Shown piece by piece: positions 17,181-26,795 of a DNA stretch of 64,000 nucleotides. Made by a program: the position numbers and the translations under genes. The DNA is from CAVOOW01 sp963697675 (GTDB lineage: Bacteria > Actinomycetota > Actinomycetes > JACCUZ01): contig CAVOOW010000002.1 in NCBI GenBank assembly GCA_963697675.1, positions 62,001 through 126,000 on the forward strand, written 5' to 3'. The notes below the pieces were generated by a model. It was not told the DNA's origin. It ran no database searches and saw only the letters and a list, made by a program, of their open reading frames with translations. Each line of letters begins with the position of its first letter. Positions within the stretch are counted from its first letter, which is position 1.

Positions 17181-18461
17181 GTGGCACGCATTGGCGACGG
17201 CGGTGACCTGCTGAAGTGCTCGTTCTGCGGAAAGAGCCAGAAGCAGGTCAAGAAGCTCATCGCAGGCCCTGGGGTCTACATCTGCGACGAGTGCATCGAC
17301 CTCTGCAACGAGATCATCGAGGAGGAGCTCTCCGAGAGCTCGGAGCTCAAATGGGACGAGCTTCCCAAGCCCATCGAGATCTGTGAGTTCCTCGACTCCT
17401 ACGTCGTCGGCCAGGACATCGCCAAGCGAGCCCTGGCCGTCGCTGTCTACAACCACTACAAGCGCGTGCAGGCCGGCGAGACCGGCAAACCCAGCCGCGA
17501 CGACCACGTCGAGCTGGCCAAGTCGAACATCCTGCTGATCGGCCCCACGGGCTGCGGCAAGACCCACCTTGCCCAGACGCTGGCGCGAATGCTCAACGTG
17601 CCGTTCGCCATCGCTGACGCGACAGCCCTCACCGAGGCGGGCTATGTCGGTGAGGACGTCGAGAACATCCTGCTCAAGCTGATCCAGGCCGCTGACTATG
17701 ACGTCAAGAAGGCCGAGACCGGCATCATCTACATCGACGAGGTCGACAAGATCGCTCGCAAGAGCGAGAACCCGTCCATCACCCGTGACGTCTCCGGCGA
17801 GGGCGTGCAGCAGGCGCTGCTGAAGATCCTGGAAGGCACGACGGCCTCGGTGCCGCCGCAGGGCGGGCGCAAGCACCCGCACCAGGAGTTCATCCAGATC
17901 GACACGACCAACGTGCTCTTCATCGTCGGGGGAGCGTTCTCCGGGCTCGAGAAGATCATCGAGGGCCGCATCGGGCGCAAGGGTCTCGGCTTCGGCGCCA
18001 CGGTTCACTCCAAGAGCGACCGCGAGACCGCCGACATCTTCGGTGAGGTCCTGCCCGAGGACCTGCTGAAGTTCGGCATGATCCCCGAGTTCATCGGCCG
18101 GCTCCCTGTCATCACCAGTGTGCGCAACCTCGACCAGAATGCCCTCGTACGCATCCTGACCGAGCCGCGCAACGCGCTGGTCAAGCAGTACGAACGGCTC
18201 TTCGACCTCGACGGCGTCGAGCTCGAGTTCACCGAGGACGCACTCGAGTCGGTGGCCGACCAGGCGATCCTTCGCGGCACCGGCGCCCGTGGCCTGCGGG
18301 CCATCATGGAAGAGGTCCTGCTCTCCGTGATGTACGAGGTGCCGTCCCGTAAGGACGTCGCCCGCGTCGTCATCACCCGCGAGGTCGTGCTCGAGCACGT
18401 CAACCCGACGCTCGTGCCGCGCGAGACCCCCAAGCGCGAACGCCGCGAGAAGTCGGCCTGA
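17181..18461 (+). CDS. clpX: ATP-dependent Clp protease ATP-binding subunit ClpX
   Basis: AAA+ unfoldase of 426 residues. The zinc-binding N-domain shows CSFCGKS and CDECIDLC (residues about 13-40), Walker A is GPTGCGKTHLAQT, Walker B is IIYIDEVDKIA, and the ClpP-docking loop region contains IGRKGLGFGA. GTG 17181 (VARIGDGGDLLKCSFCG) follows a strong purine-rich site at 17161-17173; an upstream in-frame start at 17103 would add 26 low-complexity residues and is rejected. Feeds substrates to ClpP1P2. Confidence 0.97.
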   Translation: MARIGDGGDLLKCSFCGKSQKQVKKLIAGPGVYICDECIDLCNEIIEEELSESSELKWDELPKPIEICEFLDSYVVGQDIAKRALAVAVYNHYKRVQAGETGKPSRDDHVELAKSNILLIGPTGCGKTHLAQTLARMLNVPFAIADATALTEAGYVGEDVENILLKLIQAADYDVKKAETGIIYIDEVDKIARKSENPSITRDVSGEGVQQALLKILEGTTASVPPQGGRKHPHQEFIQIDTTNVLFIVGGAFSGLEKIIEGRIGRKGLGFGATVHSKSDRETADIFGEVLPEDLLKFGMIPEFIGRLPVITSVRNLDQNALVRILTEPRNALVKQYERLFDLDGVELEFTEDALESVADQAILRGTGARGLRAIMEEVLLSVMYEVPSRKDVARVVITREVVLEHVNPTLVPRETPKRERREKSA

Positions 18462-18500
18462 CCGGCGGCGAGCAGCCGGCTCGACCCACCTGACGGCTCG

Positions 18501-19250
18501 TCAGGTGCGGTGAACGAACGCCTCGCGGGCGGTCACCGGCATGCCGGGATCGACGGCCCCACTCCGATACGAGTCGACGACGAAGAAGAACGACCTGGCG
18601 TCGACGGCGACGCAGATCTGGCCTGTCGCGCCGCCCGCGATGGTCGCGCAGCTCATGGTGCCGCCGAGGGTTCCGGCGTCCTGCTCGGTGGCCTCGCTGA
18701 CATGGCCTCCGGCAGAGCTCCGCGCTGACTCCCAGAAACCGGTGATGAAGTCAGCGCGGTCGTCGGCGCTGAACCGCGAGTTGACCTTGCCGGCAACGGC
18801 AACGACGACGTGGGTGCTGCCGGTGTCGGTGTAGATGGACGACACCGGCGGGTCGAAGCAGGTGCAGGCGGGCACGTTCGAGAACGCACTTCTGAGCTGG
18901 GCCTGGAAGGTGGCATTCGTCGAGGCCGACATGCCGCTGATCTGCGCCGGCGTCGACACGGTCGTCGCCGCCACGACCGCCTTGTCGCGCTGGTTGACGA
19001 ACACCGGGACGGCAATGGCGGCCAGGACTGCGAGAACAACGAAGCCCACTGGCACACAGAAGGCCACGATGGCCCATGTCGGCAGTCCGCCTCGAGGCGC
19101 CGCGGGGCAGGGGTCCGGGCCGAAGCCCGGGGCGGCACCGAACGGAGCGGGGGTACCGAACGGAGCGGGAGTGCCGAACGGAGCGGGAGTGCCGAACGGA
19201 GCGGGAGTGCCGAACGGGGTCGGCGGAGCACCGAACTGGGCGGTCCCCAT
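18501..19250 (-). CDS. Single-pass membrane protein with hexapeptide-repeat N-terminus
   Basis: 249 residues. The cytoplasmic N-terminus is a run of proline-rich repeats (APFGTP units, residues about 9-35) and ends in PRGGLPTWA; one membrane helix follows (AIVAFCVPVGFVVLAVLAAI), then an extracellular domain with two clustered cysteines (NVPACTCFDPP) and later SCATIAGGATGQICVAVD. The arrangement resembles actinobacterial secreted-domain proteins with Pro/Gly-rich tails, but no named family is recognised. ATG 19250 lacks an obvious ribosome site. It lies downstream of valS on the same strand and is not a fusion with it; a frameshift in valS only makes it appear so. Confidence 0.75.
   Translation of the reverse strand: MGTAQFGAPPTPFGTPAPFGTPAPFGTPAPFGTPAPFGAAPGFGPDPCPAAPRGGLPTWAIVAFCVPVGFVVLAVLAAIAVPVFVNQRDKAVVAATTVSTPAQISGMSASTNATFQAQLRSAFSNVPACTCFDPPVSSIYTDTGSTHVVVAVAGKVNSRFSADDRADFITGFWESARSSAGGHVSEATEQDAGTLGGTMSCATIAGGATGQICVAVDARSFFFVVDSYRSGAVDPGMPVTAREAFVHRT
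19138..19227. repeat. 18-bp tandem repeat encoding the hexapeptide units
   Basis: Five 18-base units of the type CCGAACGGAGCGGGAGTG; the middle three (19156-19209) are essentially identical and the outer two diverge. In frame with the protein at 18501-19250, so copy number can vary without breaking the gene. Confidence 0.9.
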
Positions 19251-19336
19251 CTGCGTCCGGTTGTCCGCAGGGTGATCGACGCGACGCGCCGAGGCCTTGA
19301 GTCTTCCGAGCAAGCTCGGCGCGACGGCGCGATCGA

Positions 19337-21911
19337 TCAGAGCGTGACTGCGACCCGCAAGGGTCCGTCGCCGGGGGAGAAGTCGAGCTCGGCGATGTGC
19401 CCGGTCGCCTTGAGGTCGTCGGTCGCCTGCGCCACCCGGTCGAGCATCTCCTGCGATCCGGTGACCGAGGCGACGGCCACGTCGGTGCGCATCGAGGTCT
19501 TGGCCTCCGACTTGGCCTTTCGCACGCCCATCAGCACCGTCGACGTGTCGTGCAGGATCGCGGCAGGAACGCCGTCGGCGACCGCCTCGAGCGCCTCCGC
19601 CGTCGGCCACGCGGAGCGGTGCACCGAACCCTCCTGCCACCACGACCAGACCTCCTCGGTCACGAACGGCAGGAACGGCGCGAACAGCCGCAGCTGGACC
19701 GACAGCGCCGTCGTCAGCGTGGCTTGGGCGGACGCGGCCGCGGCTTCGCCGCGGCCGCCGTAGGCCCTGTCCTTGACCAGCTCGAGGTAGTCGTCGCAGA
19801 ACGTCCAGAAGAACGTCTCGGTGGCTTCCAGCGCAGCGGTGTAGTTGTATGCGTCCAGCTCGGCCGTCGCATGGCCGCACAACGCCGGCCAGGGTGGCGA
19901 GCAGGGCCTTGTCCAACGGCTCGGTGACAGCGCCCGGATCCTCGGACACGCCGAGCGTGAGTGCGAACTTGCTGGCGTTGAGGATCTTGATCGCGAGACG
20001 CCGGCCGATCTTCATCTGCGCCTCGTCGAACGGGCTGTCGGTGCCCGGTCGCGCTCCCGCCGCGCGCCAGCGCACCGCGTCGGGGCCGTAGCGCTCCAGC
20101 ACGTCGAGCGGGTCGACCACGTTGCCCTTGGACTTCGACATCTTCTCGCGCTTGGGGTCGGCGACGATCCCGGAGATCGCGGCCGTCCGCCACGGCAGCT
20201 GGCCCACCTCGTAGTGGGAGCGGACGACGGTCGAGAAGAGCCAGGTGCGGATGATCTCGTGCGCCTGCGGCCGCATGTCCATGGGGAAGGTGCGGGCGAA
20301 CAGGTCGGGGTCCCGCTCCCAGCCGCAGACGATGAGTGGTGAGAGCGAGGACGTCGCCCACGTGTCCATGACGTCCGGGTCGCGGGTGAAGCCGCCGGGC
20401 TGATCACGCTGGTCCTCGGCGTATCCCGTGGGCGCTTGTGACGCCGGGTCGACCGGGAGCTGCTCCTCGCTCGGGAGCAGTGGTCGCGAGTAGTCGATCT
20501 CACCGTCGGCGTCGAGCGGGTACCAGACCGGGAACGGGACGCCGGAGAACCGTTGGCGGCTGATCAGCCAGTCGCCGTTGAGCCCGCGGACCCAGTTCTC
20601 ATAGCGCTGCCGCATGTTCTCCGGCACCCACTGGAGCTCCCGGCCGCGCTCGAGGAACGTCTCCCGCAGGTCCTCGTCGCGCCCTCCGTTGCGGATGTAC
20701 CACTGCCGGCTCGTGACGATCTCGAGCGGCTTGTCGCCGTTCTCGTAGAAGTTGGCCATCCGCTGGGTGGCGACGGGCTCGCCATCGAGGTCGCCGGAGG
20801 CGCGCAGCTGGTCGACGACGGCGGCGCGCGCCGAGAACGTCGTCTTGCCGGCGAGTTCGCCGTACGCCGTCGCGGCTGGCTCGTGTGCCAACCACGGGGG
20901 TGTGTCACGCAGCAGCCGGCCGTCTCGGCCCACGACCGAACGGACCGGCAGCTGCAGCTCCCGCCACCAGATCACGTCGGTCAGGTCGCCGAACGTGCAG
21001 ACCATCGCGATGCCAGCACCCTTGTCCGGCTCGGCACCGGGGTGCGCGAGCACCGGGATCTCCACGTCGAACAGCGGCGAGCGCACCGTCGTGCCGAACA
21101 TGGCCTGGTAGCGCTCGTCGTCGGGGTGCGCGACCAGGGCGACGACGGCCGGGATCAGCTCGGGTCGAGTCGTCTCGATGAAGACCGGCCTGCTGGGGCT
21201 CTCGGAGGAGTGGAAGGCGATCCGGTAGAAGTGACCGGGATATTCACGGGCCTGCAGCTCGGCCTGGGCGACCGCAGTCTGGTAGGTCACGTCCCACAGG
21301 CCCGGTGCCTCGGCCTGGTAGGCCTCGCCGCGGGCCAGATTGCGCAGGAACGCACGCTGGGCGGCGGCGATCGACACGGGGCTGATGGTCGTGTACTTCT
21401 GCGTCCAGTCGACCGAGAGGCCGAGCCGGCGCCACAGCGACTCGTAGAGCACCTCGGTCTCGTCGGACCATCGCTCGCAGAGCTCGACGAAGTTTCGCCG
21501 CGAGACCGGCACCTGCTTCTTCGGGTCTGGCTTCTCCGGCGGGACGAAGCCGGGGTCGTAGGGCAGCGACGGGTCGCACCGCACGCCGTACGTCAACTGG
21601 ACCCGGCGCTCCGTGGGCAGCCCGTTGTCGTCCCAGCCCATCGGGTAGAAGACCTCGCGGCCGCGCATCCGTTGAAAGCGCGCGATCACGTCGGTGTGCG
21701 TGTAGGAGAACACGTGCCCGACGTGCAACGTCCCGCTGACTGTCGGCGGCGGGGTGTCGATCGAGAAGACCTGCTCGCGGGTCTTGGACCGGTCGAACAG
21801 GTAGGTGCCGTTGTCCTGCCATACCTTCGCCCAGCGCTGCTCGAGACCGTCGACGGTCGGCTTTTCCGGCACGGCCGTCGTCACGGGAGAGGGCTGGGTC
21901 TGCTGGTCCAT
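19337..21911 (-). CDS. valS: Valyl-tRNA synthetase, one frameshift
   Basis: Class I aminoacyl-tRNA synthetase, about 858 residues. From ATG 21911 it begins MDQQTQPSPVTTAVPEKP. The HIGH motif is TVSGTLHVGHVFSYTHTDV, the editing domain includes YRIAFHSSESPSRPVFIETT, and the KMSKS loop is EKMSKSKGNVVDPLDVLERYG. An indel near 19875 breaks the frame between LATLAGVV and HATAELDAYNYTAAL; after it the anticodon-binding domain (FVTEEVWSWWQEGSVH) and a short C-terminal domain follow. As an essential gene it must be intact in the cell, so the break is most likely a sequence error. It diverges from folC. Confidence 0.95.
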
Positions 21912-22066
21912 GCGGCCAAGTCTATGGAGAGCGCGAAAGGGCGACCGACCCTGTTCTTCTCGGATGTCCTTCCGCCCTGGGTCAGCCGGCCGCGCTGTGT
22001 GCGTCACGATCACCCCTGGCCGGGGACCGAGATCCCCGAGAAACTCCGGCACCTAGACTCGATGAC

Positions 22067-23425
22067 GTGACAGACCTGTCGGTGACCGAACGGGTGGCCG
22101 AGGTCGAGCGGGCCATCATCGGCCGCGCACCCGAGCACAAGATCGACCCCAGTCTCGACCGCATCCGCATGCTGCTCGACCTGCTCGGCTCGCCCGAGAC
22201 CTCGGCGCCGATGATCCAGGTGGCGGGCACGAACGGCAAGACGTCGACCACCCGCATGATCGACGCGCTGCTGCGTGAGTTCGGTCTGCGCACTGGCCGG
22301 TTCACCAGCCCGCACCTGCACTCCATGCGCGAACGCATCTGCTTTGACGGCCGTTCCATCGACGAGGCGCGCTTCCTGGCGACGTACGACGAGATCGCGC
22401 CGTACCTCGACCTCGTCGACGCGCGCAGCGAGGTGCCACTGTCGTTCTTCGAAGTCCTGACGGGCATGGCCTTTGCCGCCTTCGCCGACGCACCCGTCGA
22501 CGCGACGATCGTCGAGGTCGGCATCGGCGGCACCTGGGACAGCACCAACGTCGCGGACGCGCAGGTCGCTGTCGTCACGCCGATCGCGATCGACCACGAG
22601 CGGTTCCTCGGCCACACCATCTCCGAGATCGCCGGCGAGAAGGCCGGCATCATCAAGCACGGTTCCTACGGCGTGCTCGCCCAGCAGCCCGTCGATGCGG
22701 CCGACGTGCTGCTCGCCCGGTCGGTCGAGGTGGACGCTCTGGTGGCCCGCGAAGGCTTGGAGTTCGGCGTGCAGTCCCGCTCGCTCGCCGTTGGCGGCCA
22801 GCTGCTGACGCTGCGCGGTCTGGCGGGGGAGTACGGCGACATCTTCCTCCCGCTGCTGGGCGCGCATCAGGCGCACAACGCTGTCTGCGCGCTCGTCGCC
22901 GTCGAGGCCTTCCTCGGGGGCAGCCACGAGCAGCGCGCGATGCTCGACCTCGACCTCGTGCGCGCAGGCTTCGCTGCCGTGACCTCGCCGGGTCGACTCG
23001 AGGTGGTCCGTTCCTCGCCGACCGTGCTGCTCGACGCCGCCCACAACCCTGCCGGCGCGGTGGCGACCGCGCAGGCGATCCAGGACGACTACAACTTCAC
23101 CAGGCTGGTCGGTGTCGTCTCGGTGATGGCCGACAAGGACGCGCGGGGGATCCTCGAGCCGTTCGAGCGAGTGTTCGCCGAAGTCGTCATCACCCAGGCC
23201 AACACCTCACGCGCCATGGCGGTCGACGACCTGGCCTCCGCTGCGATCGACGTCTTCGGTGAGGATCGCGTCGAGGTCGTCCGGCGGCTGGACAACGCCC
23301 TCGACTCCGCCGTGGGCCTGGCGGAGGAGAACAGCGACCACCTCGGCGGTTCCGGGGTGCTCGTCACCGGGTCGATCTACACCGTGGCGGAGGCGCGCAC
23401 CCTGCTCGGCGGCGGTGCAGTGTGA
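22067..23425 (+). CDS. folC: Bifunctional folylpolyglutamate/dihydrofolate synthase
   Basis: 452-residue Mur-ligase-fold enzyme adding glutamate to folates. ATP loop QVAGTNGKTSTTRMIDALL, folate-site segment GRFTSPHLHSMRERI, and VEVGIGGTWDSTNVADA are all present, with HNPAGAVATAQ in the C-domain. Starts at GTG 22067; an out-of-frame ATG at 22062 stops at once. Follows the conserved valS-folC-DUF4233-ndk order. Confidence 0.95.
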   Translation: MTDLSVTERVAEVERAIIGRAPEHKIDPSLDRIRMLLDLLGSPETSAPMIQVAGTNGKTSTTRMIDALLREFGLRTGRFTSPHLHSMRERICFDGRSIDEARFLATYDEIAPYLDLVDARSEVPLSFFEVLTGMAFAAFADAPVDATIVEVGIGGTWDSTNVADAQVAVVTPIAIDHERFLGHTISEIAGEKAGIIKHGSYGVLAQQPVDAADVLLARSVEVDALVAREGLEFGVQSRSLAVGGQLLTLRGLAGEYGDIFLPLLGAHQAHNAVCALVAVEAFLGGSHEQRAMLDLDLVRAGFAAVTSPGRLEVVRSSPTVLLDAAHNPAGAVATAQAIQDDYNFTRLVGVVSVMADKDARGILEPFERVFAEVVITQANTSRAMAVDDLASAAIDVFGEDRVEVVRRLDNALDSAVGLAEENSDHLGGSGVLVTGSIYTVAEARTLLGGGAV

Positions 23426-23455
23426 GCCGGCGGCGAGTGGCTGCCATGGCGTGCG

Positions 23456-23836
23456 GTGGCGGTGCGGTGTGACAGCTATGTGCGGCACAGGGTGAGAGTG
23501 ATGTGCGCGGCCATCCTGGTCTTCGAGGGCCTGGTCGTGTTCTTCGCCATGCTGGTGGCGCTCGACCTCAGCGACGTCGACAACGCGACCCTCTGGTGGG
23601 TCGGCAGCACAGCGCTGGTCGCCTGCGTCCTGCTCGCGGGCCTGCTGCGTCGCAGCTGGGCGTTCGCGGCCGGGTCGGTGCTGCAGGTACTGATCATCGG
23701 GACCGGCTTCGTCGTACCCACGATGTTTTTCCTCGGCGCGCTCTTCGCCGGCCTCTGGTTCCTCGCGATCTTCCTCGGCCGCCGGGTCGAGCGCCTGCAG
23801 GCCGCCGCCGCAGCGGCCGAGCCGGACGCTCGCTAG
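23456..23836 (+). CDS. DUF4233 family membrane protein
   Basis: About 126 residues with four hydrophobic segments: MCAAILVFEGLVVFFAMLVA, then WWVGSTALVACVLLAGLL, then FAAGSVLQVLIIGTGFVVP and FFLGALFAGLWFLAIFLG, ending in an alanine-rich tail. The family is found between folC and ndk in many actinobacteria and has no known function. The start is uncertain: GTG 23456 gives the longest frame, ATG 23501 (MCAAILVF) the shortest sensible one. Confidence 0.8.
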   Translation: MAVRCDSYVRHRVRVMCAAILVFEGLVVFFAMLVALDLSDVDNATLWWVGSTALVACVLLAGLLRRSWAFAAGSVLQVLIIGTGFVVPTMFFLGALFAGLWFLAIFLGRRVERLQAAAAAAEPDAR

Positions 23837-23847
23837 GCTCCGGCTTC

Positions 23848-23869
23848 GTGAGCGAGCTTGCGAGCTCAC
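23848..23869. repeat. Short inverted repeat before ndk, within a possible leader ORF
   Basis: GTGAGC (23848-23853) and GCTCAC (23864-23869) flank GAGCTTGCGA, forming a small hairpin. The GTG at 23848 also opens a 26-codon frame (VSELASSPLGTARLRARP...) that ends on the TGA overlapping the ndk start codon, so it might act as a leader peptide; no ribosome site is seen for it. Confidence 0.4.
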
Positions 23870-23924
23870 CATTGGGCACAGCGCGTTTGCGAGCGCGGCC
23901 GACGAGCGCTAGCGAGGAGGATGC

Positions 23925-24335
23925 GTGAGTGAGCGAACCCTGGTCCTGATCAAGCCTGACGCCGTGCGCCGAGGGCTGGTGGGCGAGGTTCTCGCCCGAT
24001 TCGAGCGCAAGGGGCTCGGCATCGTGTCGCTGGACCTGCGCACCATCGACGTCGAGACGGCTGACCGGCACTACGCGGAGCACGTCGACAAGGACTGGTA
24101 CCCGCCACTGCGCGCGTTCATCACCTCCGGTCCGCTCGTCGCGATGGTGCTCGAGGGCGACCAGGCAGTTGCCGTCGTGCGTGGCCTCAACGGGGCCACC
24201 GACGGCCGAGCGGCGGCCGCCGGCACCATTCGCGGCGACCTGTCGCTGTCCAACCGCGAGAACCTCGTTCACGCCTCGGACTCGGTGGAGTCCTCGACCC
24301 GCGAGATCTCGATCTTCTTCCCCACCCTCACCTGA
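23925..24335 (+). CDS. ndk: Nucleoside diphosphate kinase
   Basis: 136 residues, complete. Starts at GTG 23925 (VSERTLVLIKPDAVRRG) four bases after GAGGAGG. The catalytic histidine lies in NLVHASDSVESS and the nucleotide-site segment is GATDGRAAAAGTIRGDL. It balances NTP and dNTP pools using ATP. Confidence 0.96.
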   Translation: MSERTLVLIKPDAVRRGLVGEVLARFERKGLGIVSLDLRTIDVETADRHYAEHVDKDWYPPLRAFITSGPLVAMVLEGDQAVAVVRGLNGATDGRAAAAGTIRGDLSLSNRENLVHASDSVESSTREISIFFPTLT

Positions 24336-24363
24336 CCCCCGCCGCCGCCCCGCACCGGCCGCG

Positions 24364-24456
24364 GGAATCGACCACGTTCAGCAGGCTGTGCGGACGGTTC
24401 GCAAGGCCTGCACGCCTTGCGAACCGTCCGCCGACATGCTGAACGTGGTCGATTCC
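24364..24456. repeat. Long two-step hairpin between ndk and mreB
   Basis: Outer arms of 20 bases (24364-24383 with 24437-24456) and inner arms of 18 bases (24390-24407 with 24414-24431) pair perfectly. They are separated by a 6/5-base internal loop, and the apical loop is CTGCAC. Such length is far beyond an ordinary terminator. It is one of three similar structures in the window, the others being at 31470 and 56448. Confidence 0.9.
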
Positions 24457-24618
24457 GGAGGGCAAAGGTGGGGACACGCCGCTGGCTTTGGGTGGGATCG
24501 GTGGGCGCGGATAGCATCATTGGCACAAGCAGAGTCATCGGATCCTCGGATACGGCCCTCCAGCGGGCCGTCAGCAGCGGCCGCATGTCAGCAATCTCGG
24601 GAAGGCCACCCTCCGCAT

Positions 24619-25650
24619 ATGGGTAACAACATGTCGTTCATCGGCCGTGACATGGCCGTCGACCTCGGCACCGCCAACACGCTCGTCTACGTCCGCGGCA
24701 AGGGCATCGTGCTCAACGAGCCGTCCGTGGTGGCGATCAACACCAACACCGGCGGCATCCTCGCGGTCGGCGCCGAGGCGAAGCGGATGATCGGCCGCAC
24801 GCCCGGCAACATCGTCGCGATCCGCCCGCTCAAGGACGGCGTCATCGCCGACTTCGACACGACCGAGCGCATGCTGCGCTACTTCATCCAGAAGGTGCAC
24901 AAGCGGCGCCACCTGGCCAAGCCGCGCATCGTCGTCTGCGTGCCGAGCGGCATCACCGGAGTCGAGCAGCGCGCCGTCAAGGACGCGGGCTACGCCGCCG
25001 GAGCGCGGCGGGTCTACATCATCGAGGAGCCGATGGCCGCCGCGATCGGCGCCGGCCTGCCGGTCCACGAGCCGACCGGAAACATGGTTGTCGACATCGG
25101 CGGTGGCACGACCGAGGTCGCGGTGATCTCCCTCGGCGGCATCGTGACGAGCCAGTCCATCCGTACGGGCGGTGACGAGCTGGACGCCGCGATCATCCAG
25201 TACGTGAAGAAGGAATACAGCCTGATGCTCGGCGAGCGGACGTCCGAGGAGATCAAGATGGCGATCGGGTCGGCCTTCCCGTCGCCCGACGAGCCGCACG
25301 CCGAGATCCGTGGCCGCGACCTCGTCTCAGGTCTGCCCAAGACGATCGTCGTGTCGGCCGAAGAGATCCGCAAGGCGATCGAGGAGCCCGTCAACTCGAT
25401 CATCGACGCGGTCAAGACCACTCTCGACAAGTGCCCGCCCGAGCTCTCCGGCGACGTCATGGACCGCGGCATCGTCATCACCGGTGGCGGCGCGCTGCTC
25501 AAGGGCATCGACGAGCGGCTGCGCCACGAGACGGGCATGCCGATCCACATCACCGAGCGCCCGCTGGACTCGGTTGCACTCGGCGCCGGCAAGTGCGTCG
25601 AGGAGTTCGAGGCGCTGCAGCAGGTCCTCATCTCCGAGCCCCGTCACTAG
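24619..25650 (+). CDS. mreB: Rod shape-determining protein MreB
   Basis: 343-residue bacterial actin. Phosphate-1 motif DMAVDLGTANTLVYV, phosphate-2 VVDIGGGTTEVAVISLGG, connecting regions VCVPSGITGVEQRAVKDA and adenosine motif GIVITGGGALLKGIDE. ATG 24619 (MGNNMSFIGRD) is used; a second ATG at 24631 is possible. Polymerises on the membrane and directs the elongasome encoded by the next four genes. Its presence suggests a rod or hyphal cell. Confidence 0.97.
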   Translation: MGNNMSFIGRDMAVDLGTANTLVYVRGKGIVLNEPSVVAINTNTGGILAVGAEAKRMIGRTPGNIVAIRPLKDGVIADFDTTERMLRYFIQKVHKRRHLAKPRIVVCVPSGITGVEQRAVKDAGYAAGARRVYIIEEPMAAAIGAGLPVHEPTGNMVVDIGGGTTEVAVISLGGIVTSQSIRTGGDELDAAIIQYVKKEYSLMLGERTSEEIKMAIGSAFPSPDEPHAEIRGRDLVSGLPKTIVVSAEEIRKAIEEPVNSIIDAVKTTLDKCPPELSGDVMDRGIVITGGGALLKGIDERLRHETGMPIHITERPLDSVALGAGKCVEEFEALQQVLISEPRH

Positions 25651-25733
25651 TCAGGGTCGGGTCGTCTCACGATTGGCTATCTCCCCGGAAGGCGTGTCAT
25701 GGCAGGGGGCACCGCAGGCGCCACCCGCCAGAT

Positions 25734-25788
25734 GACCGCCCGACCCTTGACCGCCCGACCCTTGACCGCCCGACCTTGACCGCCGACG
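25734..25788. repeat. 15-bp tandem repeat before mreC
   Basis: GACCGCCCGACCCTT at 25734-25748 and 25749-25763, then a 14-base copy lacking one C (25764-25777) and a partial one. It lies in the 200-base mreB-mreC gap, which holds no gene that I can support. Confidence 0.8.
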
Positions 25789-25850
25789 GCTGCCGCTGGT
25801 GCCAAGCCGCACGTTGGTCGCCTGTGTGGTAACCCGGCGATGAGCGCGAC

Positions 25851-26795
25851 GTGAACCGCGACAACCGGCGAACCCGCGCCCTGCTCGCTCTCCTGCTCCT
25901 CACCTCGATCGCCCTCATCACCATCGACTACCGCGGCGGTCCCGGTTCCCCGCTCGACGGCGTCCGATCGCTCGCCGCGACCATCTTCGGCCCGGTGGAG
26001 CAGGTTGCCTCGGCCATCGCGAGCCCGATCAGCGGCGTTGTGGACCGGGTCGGCAACCTCGGCGACGGCACGACCGACGCCGAGCGGCTGGCCAAGCAGA
26101 ACGAGGACCTCCGCCGCAAGCTGCGCACGTCCACCCTGGCGCGCAACCGGGCGGCCGAGCTCGACGGACTGCTCAAGCTGGCAGGCACCGGCCGCTACAA
26201 GGTCGTGCCCGCGCAGGTCATCGCGATCGGGGCTGCGCAGACGTTCTCGTGGACCGTCACGATCGACGCCGGCACGCGCGACGGGGTGCGGCCCGACATG
26301 ACGGTGCTCAACGGCGACGGACTGGTCGGGCGGGTCAAGACCTCCGGCCCGACGACCTCGACCGTCCTGCTGGCGATCGATCCTGAGTCGTCGGTCGGCG
26401 TGCGGCTCGAGGGATCGATGGAGGTCGGGTTCACGACCGGGCAGGGTGTGCGCGACCGCGGTGAGCTCGACCTGCGCCTGCTCGACGGGCAGTCGACCGT
26501 GAGCGCCGGTGACCGGCTGGTCAGCTTCGGGTCGCAGGGTGACCGGCCCTACGTGCCAGGGGTGCCGGTCGGCTACGTCGTTTCGGTCCGCGGCACGCCG
26601 GGCTCCCAGACGCGCACCGCCGACGTCCGGCCTTACGTTGACTTCACCTCCCTCGATCTCGTGGGAGTGGTCGTCGAGCCACCGAGGAGCGACCCGCGCG
26701 ACGCCGTACTCCCGCCTCGTCCGGCGGGCACGCCCCATCCCACGGTCACCGTCACGGTGACACCGAAGCCGAAGACGAAGAAGGGCGGTGGCTGA
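25851..26795 (+). CDS. mreC: Rod shape-determining protein MreC
   Basis: 314 residues: short cytoplasmic N-terminus, one membrane helix (LLALLLLTSIALITI), a coiled coil (LAKQNEDLRRKLRTSTLARN) and the two beta-barrel domains (QTFSWTVTIDAGTRDGVRPD, GDRLVSFGSQGDRPYVPGVP). The C-terminal tail is a lysine/threonine-rich stretch. GTG 25851 is the start. The last codons overlap mreD. It links MreB to PBP2 in the periplasm-like space. Confidence 0.95.
   Translation: MNRDNRRTRALLALLLLTSIALITIDYRGGPGSPLDGVRSLAATIFGPVEQVASAIASPISGVVDRVGNLGDGTTDAERLAKQNEDLRRKLRTSTLARNRAAELDGLLKLAGTGRYKVVPAQVIAIGAAQTFSWTVTIDAGTRDGVRPDMTVLNGDGLVGRVKTSGPTTSTVLLAIDPESSVGVRLEGSMEVGFTTGQGVRDRGELDLRLLDGQSTVSAGDRLVSFGSQGDRPYVPGVPVGYVVSVRGTPGSQTRTADVRPYVDFTSLDLVGVVVEPPRSDPRDAVLPPRPAGTPHPTVTVTVTPKPKTKKGGG

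Noticed and set aside
18501..22052. A 1183-residue ValRS fused to a repeat membrane protein
   Set aside because: The frame runs on only because of an indel near 19875 in valS; the corrected synthetase stops at 19337 and the membrane protein has its own ATG at 19250.
20553..22070. A 505-residue plus-strand protein
   Set aside because: Antisense of valS, whose HIGH and KMSKS motifs are clear on the other strand.
14486..25788. CRISPR array
   Set aside because: The tandem repeats at 14486, 19138 and 25734 have units of 11-18 bases without unique spacers, and no cas genes are seen.
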